Positions 57,816 to 64,000 of a stretch of DNA of 64,000 bases are shown here, piece by piece. This DNA comes from Larix kaempferi. Its lineage: Eukaryota > Streptophyta > Pinopsida > Pinales > Pinaceae. Both the position numbers and the translations under genes were made by a program. The notes beneath the pieces are model-generated. The model made no database searches. It was not told the DNA's origin and saw only the letters and a program-made list of their open reading frames with translations. The first letter of the stretch is position 1, and each line of letters begins with the position of its first letter. Where the stretch lies: the NCBI GenBank assembly GCA_027924585.1, contig BSBM01002086.1, forward strand, positions 62,001-126,000. The letters are read 5' to 3'.

Positions 57816-60326
57816 AAAAAAAATTATAACTTACTGTTAACTATAAATAAAAATTAAGTTACATTATGGAGATGCTTTAATAGCATTTTAAGAAAATCCA
57901 TATGGGATTCACATACATGTGTGACATCATGTTTAAGAAGAAACATGCAATAAGTAATAACATACTACAAGGAATATTTTCCTCATTACACCATTTTTTC
58001 CCTTTTTAATTTTTTACTTCTGTCCAATGTCCAAGCCTGTAGGTGGACCCTCAAGGGCTAGTTGTACATTAGCATTTTGGCGCAAAACTTTCTCTTTATT
58101 TGAATCAAGATACATATTTTTGAGATCTTTTCATTCCACGATTTGTAGATTCATTTGTGATTGTGATAGGCCTCATGACTAGGTGACTAGGTTTTACATT
58201 ATGAGTGTCTTTGATGGTCATCTAAGTCCTAAGAAGGCTAGTTGCTATGGCTGCATCACACCAAGTCTTATGCGCATTCATATTAGTCCTTCTGCTTATA
58301 GTGATATGCTTATTTACTTATAACAACTACTTTTCTCTAGATTGGATATTCATTACATGTTTAGAATGACATCACAAATGATCTTAGCTTGCTAGCCCTT
58401 CAGCTTTAATTCTAAATTTTAAGTTATTCAATTGGGTACCTAGAATCTACTTGGAAGACTACCTATCTTAAATAATTGGCAATAGTCTTTATTTTGTTCA
58501 CTATCCAATGTTGGTGCAATGGTTGGAGCAATAACTAGTGGAAAAATGGTTGATTGTGTTGGGCAAAAACTAGTGAGCATTTTCCATGATCTTACGGTGA
58601 TATCAAATGTAGATTATGGAAAAATTTAAATGATGACAAGCTAGAGCATATAGTTGATTTAGTTATTCTCATTTTACATATCAGTTTAGCCTTATTAGAT
58701 TTATATTATTGCAGAATGCTTCGTTATTATACGTGGGTAGATTGTTAACAAGTTTGGAATGGGAGTCATATCGTTCATAGTAAGTCATATGTTAATAATT
58801 ATATTGTGACTTAACATTTCATTGGTTATTATTGTAGTTGGCCAAGATAAAGAGTCATGTGTTAAGTCACAATTTATGTGTCCTTTTAAGACTAGTTGGA
58901 TCTCATGTGCACCCATTTAGAGAATTGATCCTTTTATAATCTGGATCAACATAAATTGCTGCATCTTTTTACAGTAATAGTGCATAAAAGAATGGATACA
59001 TCTTAGTCGTACCTGCAACACAAAAAACATCCTTAACGTTGTATTGAACTTAAGAGACTAACATTGTTGCACTTTTCTTGAACGATATGAAGTTGAAGTA
59101 GGACCTTATAGCATATAGCATATAAGGTAATTTAACTTCCATCACTATTGCTTGTTTTTTGTGAAAGGGTCATGTGATTACCTTATAGCATATAATTAAA
59201 CTTCCATCCTGTGATTTAGAAAGAATCTTGGCCAACAATGAATTCAGGATAAATTTGTGCACGATATTGTGACTTTGAGGATAAATTTGTGCATGATATT
59301 GCCAAGCCGTTGAAAATTTAAGTCAGAAAACCCCTTCCAAGGATGTATAGGTATTGTTTAACAAAGATATTAGTGCTTTCTTTGGATCACTGCTTTTAGA
59401 TATGATTATATGCAATTTTTTTTAAAGATTTTGTTTACCATTAGCCCAAAATCTATTGTTCTATTGACCTACTTGTCCATGAACTTTTGAGATAAGCATG
59501 TTGTAATAGTACCCTGACCACTGGTTTCTCCAAGAGGCCAAAAACAAGCCCATAGCTACCTAGAATTCCCAATTTGCAGTAAGGAATGGATAGAACTTCC
59601 CCGAAGTGCTAAGGAGCTGATAATTATTACATCTACCCCCTATCCTATATTTATTTCAAGATTACATTCTATTGATACACATGAATACACCATCGATGTA
59701 CTCATCTAAAGCCTTTAATACTATAAGGGTAAGTTGATTGATGAATTTCAATTCATGCATTTCACTATGACACAATACCTAAATACATCATCACTAAATT
59801 TACCAATTACCAATATCACATATAAACATTCAAATTGCATATCCTACCTCACATTTTAATTATGATTGACACCTCGACAAGCTTATGAGGTCTCATTCCC
59901 TTTCCTAACCATATCATACATACTAACTTGTCTAGTTCAACCCATTGTATTCACTTAACATAATGATTTGTAGGTATATAATATGATATTCGATTCTAAC
60001 TAATTTATATATATCCAACATTTAATTCTAATATAATTACCCGTTTTATTTCTAATTCCCTTCCATGAATACCTTTTTTTCAGCAGAAAAATCACCTTCC
60101 TGCTATTCTAAAGGAATCAAGGAAAGCTAACAATGTACGGTAAATCTTAACAAACTTCCTCACATATCGTGGATGGTAGGTCAAGCAAACCTTTGGCCGG
60201 TAATCCAAGCTAGAAGATGTCTCAACGGAATTGAATGCGGGTGAATGGAATGAAATCGATCTAACCCCACCAACAGGCCACCATATCTTTGGCAACCCTT
60301 CAATGAATACCTATGTATTTATATTT
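57816..60326. other. Interior of the hAT element, no gene seen
   Basis: AT-rich DNA with no coding similarity. AGCATATAAGGTAATTTAAC / AGCATATAATTAAACTTCCATC and GATAAATTTGTGCA.GATATTG are small direct repeats at about 59110-59200 and 59250-59300. No transposase pattern was found on either strand. Confidence 0.45.
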
Positions 60327-60997
60327 TAACATTCAAATATATATATATGTACTCTATCATTAACTTTTATGCATAAGCATATATATACTCTGTCATTTAA
60401 CTTATATTTTTGTTAACATAACATATATATGGTCTAACATTATCTTATGTAAATATTAACATATAAATATATATATACTCTATCATTAACTTTTATGCAT
60501 AAGCATATATATACTCTATATTTTAACTTATATTTTTGTTAACATAAGATACATATGGTCTAACATTATCTTATGTATATATTGACATATAAATATATAT
60601 AATCATTAACTTGTATGCATAAACATATATATGCTCTATCATTTAACTTATCCTTTTATTAACATAAGATACATATGATCTAACATTATCTTATGTATAT
60701 ATTAACATATAAATATATATATATTAACTTTTATGCATAAGCATATATATGCTCTATCATTTAACTTATCTTTTTGTTATTTAACTTATCTTTTTGTTAA
60801 CATAAGATACATATGGTCTAACATTATCTTATGTATATATAAACATATACATATATATATACTCTATCATTAACTTTTATGCATAAGCATATATATACTC
60901 TATCATTAACTTATATTTTTGTTAACATAAAGATGGGGTTGTTAATTTATATTACCTTAACTTATCTTCCATAAGCATATATATACTCTATCATTAA
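60327..60997. repeat. AT-rich tandem array, ~120-125-bp unit, about five copies
   Basis: Each unit runs TCATTAACTTTTATGCATAA, GCATATATATACTCT, TTAACTTAT.TTTTTGTTAACA, TAAGATACATATGGTCTAAC, ATTATCTTATGTATATATT and AACATATAAATATATAT. Copies differ by small indels, and one has an internal TTTAACTTATCTTTTTGTTA duplication at about 60761-60800. The composition is close to that of plant satellite or matrix-attachment sequences; function is unknown. Confidence 0.88.
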
Positions 60998-62390
60998 TTG
61001 CTTTAAGTTGTTTGAGAATGGTTCCATTATCATCATACTTCATATAGAAAAAGTATAATTTTATATCCCATTTATAAGTTATCAGAATTCTTAGTTTTTA
61101 AGATTCGTAAGGTTTAGATTATATCATGAAATAAAAGTTGAAAATCATGTATAACACCTAGAATGAAAATCTTATATGGCATCTAGAATGAAACTAGATT
61201 ATTCTTTCTTATCATTTAATTATATATTTGGATAATTGAATGAATATTTTTATATAATACATGAATATCCTTGAATGAAACAACAATGGAAATGGAGACC
61301 AAGTTCAAAAGGGCAAGAAGGTATGCTTGATGAAATTGTTTTTTAGAATAAACCTAGACATAATGTGTTAAATAAGAGATAAGATCAACATCTAGTGGTT
61401 TTTTTATGGGAGACAAATGCAATTATTTTTATGGGAGACAAATGCAATTATCTAGGGATATACATATAAGGCTGGGAAAAAATCAATCTCCCTTAGGAGA
61501 GAAGTCAACATCTCTATGAAAATATTTTATCTAAAGTATATAGTAGTACTTCAAGGCTTATTCACTTGTATCATTGACAACATTGTATCCTAGCCTCATG
61601 ATAGTATGGGTTTCTGTAGAAATCAAACACTCTTAAAAATGTTGTTGTAAGTTGTTAATCAAGTGTTAAAATATATAAATATAAAATTATTGGAGTAATA
61701 TAATGGTCTACAACTAGATAATCTATTATTTCTTTGAAACCCATTCTATTTAGAATTGGTAAGTCTCTAAATAAATGAAGGTCAAATATTAAAGAATAGG
61801 TATTTGATTTCAAATTATAAGAGGCATCTTGTAGGGGTAGACATTAAATGTTGCTCATATAATGTGAGACAAGCTAGCTATCTCTATGAAAATCTTACAG
61901 CCGTTTTTCTTTGATTGATTTTCACTAGATTCTAGGTATTTTGACATACCATCAATGTCCTTAAAAAATCAAGGATAAACCCATCTAGAAATGTACAATT
62001 GTTACAATTCAACTCATAATTCTTAAGGTATGCTACATAGTTAATTAGTTTTGTTTTTTGAGACATGTCAAAGCAACTTTCCAAATTGATCGATGATTGG
62101 ATTGTCCAACTCTCTGTTGCTTGAGTCATCGTGCACATCCTCTACATCTAGTTCCCCCATTCCTCTATGCATGTCTCTAAATATGTAGACATTTTTGTAC
62201 TCTTTTGTATGAGACATGGTTTAAAGTTATAAGATTCCCTATTATAGTATACAATATTTTGTTACTTCTCTAGATAGTTAAAAACATTATTTTTATTTTT
62301 TTTAAGAGTATATAGTCGCAAAATCTGTTAGGAATTTTTACATAAGATCTATGTTGTATTATTCATTCAATGTGTTTTATAAATCAACGA
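60998..62390. other. Interior of the hAT element, no gene seen
   Basis: AT-rich. A short direct repeat, TTTTTATGGGAGACAAATGC, lies at about 61403 and 61427. The 68-codon frame on the minus strand at 61932-62138 shows nothing recognisable. Confidence 0.45.
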
Positions 62391-62597
62391 AATATTCACC
62401 AAATTTTTACAAAAAATTATAATTCAGTAAAATATTCGCCAAGTTTTTACAATATTTTATAATTCAATGAAATATTCGCCAAATTTTTACAATATTTTAT
62501 AATGCAGTGAAATATTCGCCAAGATTTTACAATATCTTATAATTTAGTGAAAGATTCGCCAAGATTTTACAACATTATATAATAAAATGAAATATTC

Positions 62598-62600
<3 letters not shown>
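62385..62600. repeat. Right subterminal array, ~50-bp unit with ATTCGCCA
   Basis: Units of the form TTTTACAATATTTTATAAT, T/GCAGTGAAATATTCGCCAA recur six times at about 50-bp spacing (ATTC.CCA at about 62392, 62434, 62476, 62515, 62558 and 62594). TTCGCC is the reverse complement of the GGCGAA motif repeated at the other end of the hAT element, supporting a role as transposase-binding subterminal repeats. Confidence 0.85.

Positions 62601-62645
<45 letters not shown>
62601..62645. repeat. (TA)n microsatellite
   Basis: About 22 uninterrupted AT dinucleotides immediately after the last ATTCGCC unit of the subterminal array. Confidence 0.97.
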
Positions 62646-62649
<4 letters not shown>

Positions 62650-62741
62650 ATAAAATCGCCTTCAAATTTTCCTATATATCGGGAAGATTCGCCCATTTTT
62701 TATACATATAAATTTTGGGGAGGTTCTTAAAATCATCCCTG

Positions 62742-62749
62742 TCTCCAGC
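62742..62749. repeat. 8-bp target-site duplication of the large hAT element, right copy (TCTCCAGC)
   Basis: Matches 51282-51289 exactly. Confidence 0.92.
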
Positions 62750-64000
62750 ATTGGGAACATAAACTCTATCTATGTGCATGAGGATCCCATTTTCTTCCAA
62801 CTTATATACTTATCAAATTTCTATGGCATTTTTTGTTGTTGAAATCCTTCTTTTACCTGTTGATAAATTTCATCTATAACACTGCCTTCAATGATCCTAT
62901 CCTTTAAATTTGATGTACTAGTGTAGATAGTTGCTACATGCATCACATGTATCTTCCGACTAAGTGCATCGGCTACCTTATTTTCCTTACCTTTGATATG
63001 CTTGATGTCAAAGTCATATTCACATAATAAATCCATCCATATCCTCTGTCTTGCATTCAAATTAGGCTTCTCAAACAAGTACTTTAACCCATCATGATCA
63101 GTTCTTAACTCAAAATTCTTACCCATTAGATAATGTCTCCACATCTTCAAAGCATGGATGATGGCTGCAAGCTCTAAGTTATGGGTGGCATAGTTCTGCT
63201 CATGTTCCTTCAACTTTCTAGATTCATAACTGATCACATGTCCATCTTGCATCAATACTCCACCAATGCCTTGCTTACATGCATCTGTGCACACAATAAA
63301 GTTTCCTCTGGGATTTGTAATCTTTAGAATAGGTGCACTAGTAAGCATTTCCTTAAGTCTTTGAAAGCTATCTTCACACTTAGGAGTTCAGTCGAACTTC
63401 ACACCCTTATTTTTCAAATATGTGATAGGATGAGCTAACTTTGAGAATCCTTTGATGAAACTTCAGTAGTACCCATCTAATTCCATGAAAGATCTTAATT
63501 TTGATACATTCTTAGGTGTTGTCCATTCCATAATGGCTCTTATCTTTTCAGGATCTACTGAAACACCTTCTTCATATATGATATGTCCTAAGTAATGAAT
63601 TATGCCTTAATATAAAGAACACTTGCTTAGCTTGGCATACAAATGATGTTCTTTAAGCACTTGCATTACTAGTCTTAGATGTTCTCCATGCTCTTCTTCT
63701 GTCTTGTAATAGATAAGGATGTCATCTAAGAATACAATCACAAACTTATCTAAGTATTTTCTAAAAAACCCATTCATCAAGCTCATGAATACTCATGTGC
63801 ATTTGTTAACCCAAAAGGTACCACGATGAACTCATAATGTCCATACCTTGTTCTAAATGTTGTCTTACTTATATTTTCATCCTTAATCCTAATATGTAGG
63901 TATCTTGATCTCAAATCTATCTTTGAAAACACTTAGGTCCTCTCAATTGATCAAACAAGCCATCAATCATTGGCAAGGGGTACTTGTTTTTAATTGTTGC
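62750..64000 (-). pseudogene. Second gypsy element, RT and RNase H part (runs off the window)
   Basis: On the minus strand, RT remains near 63.7-63.8 kb read [20 protein letters not shown] (catalytic DD present), followed by [12 protein letters not shown] and YLGHIIYEEGVSVDPEKIRA. RNase H (63348-62821) reads FIVCTDACKQGIGGVLMQDG, YATHNLELAAIIHALKMW, RTDHDGLKYLF and KGKENKVADALSRK. The frame continues toward an integrase start that stops at the hAT insertion point and resumes at 51281. Stops near 63390, 63465 and 63610 show decay. The gag/protease end and 5' LTR lie beyond 64000. Confidence 0.92.

Larger units (their letters stand above)
51290..62741. mobile_element. 11.45-kb hAT-type element inserted in a gypsy integrase gene
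   Basis: The ends are CATAGATGATTTTAAG (left) and CAGGGATGATTTTAAG (right, reverse complement), a 16-bp terminal inverted repeat with two mismatches. CAGGGATGA resembles Ac-type hAT termini. A second shared block, AATGGGCGAAT, lies about 60 bp in from the left end and about 45 bp in from the right. The flanking TCTCCAGC 8-bp duplications are perfect. Removal restores the gypsy integrase reading order. Inside are subterminal TTCGCC-type repeats, an NPH3-family exon fragment, hairpin-forming inverted repeats, tandem arrays and an LTR-element remnant. I could not find a transposase, so it appears non-autonomous despite its size. Confidence 0.9.

Noticed and set aside
62601-62645. (TA)n tract as a CRISPR-like or origin-like repeat together with the 50-bp array
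   Set aside because: Eukaryotic transposon end. The unit spacing and position fit subterminal repeats, not a CRISPR array.

Overview
The window reads as a land-plant nuclear chromosome segment, most likely from a gymnosperm. It is AT-rich and dominated by decayed retrotransposons and DNA transposons. It holds one clearly intact protein-coding gene with nine exons and short GT-AG introns. The lineage guess rests on the style of the repeats (copia, chromovirus, plant L1 with RNase H, KIAA1586-like hAT relics, plant-mobile-domain relics) and is an inference, not a proof.

Layout. 1-10.8 kb is repeat-derived sequence with few identifiable remains: short tandem duplications, a (TG)n tract, and a broken plant-mobile-domain (PMD) gene on the minus strand at about 3.7-4.2 kb. 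10847-17836 is a Ty1/copia element on the minus strand with two 646-bp LTRs, a TAAAG target-site duplication, an initiator-tRNA-Met primer site and a polypurine tract; most of its pol is deleted. 19.0-21.6 kb is a dead hAT-like (KIAA1586-like) transposase gene on the minus strand. 22.0-22.56 kb is an unrecognised 187-codon ORF on the plus strand. 22903-23931 is a 1029-bp non-autonomous hAT element with an 8-bp target-site duplication.

25320-28960 (minus) is the real gene: a DUF1399 / GRDP-family protein of about 856 residues. Every exon junction can be placed on canonical splice sites with preserved phase. Its upstream region to about 29.83 kb is less AT-rich and carries two CACGTG boxes and a TGACGTC box. 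29.8-33.05 kb is AT-rich intergenic DNA with several tandem duplications and two duplicated (CT)n tracts.

33.18-39.28 kb is a degenerate L1-type LINE on the minus strand (ORF1 with DUF4283 and a zinc knuckle; ORF2 with endonuclease, RT, zf-RVT and RNase H). A chromodomain-bearing Ty3/gypsy element (39282-46805, minus) abuts its 5' end. The LINE plus gypsy block is flanked by two diverged ~130-bp direct repeats that may be an exceptionally long LINE target-site duplication.

49.86-64 kb holds a second chromovirus-type gypsy element on the minus strand (3' LTR start, integrase and chromodomain-like tail at 50-51.3 kb; RNase H and RT at 62.8-64 kb). It is split by an 11,452-bp insertion at 51290-62741. 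The insertion has 16-bp hAT-type terminal inverted repeats, an 8-bp TCTCCAGC target-site duplication, and repeats carrying a TTCGCC-type motif near both ends. It has no recognisable transposase, but it carries an exon-like fragment of an NPH3/RPT2-family gene, a perfect 65-bp inverted repeat, several tandem repeats and an LTR-retroelement remnant. This cargo-carrying hAT element is the most interesting system in the window.

The genes do not form a pathway. The window is a nested-insertion record around one housekeeping-type gene.
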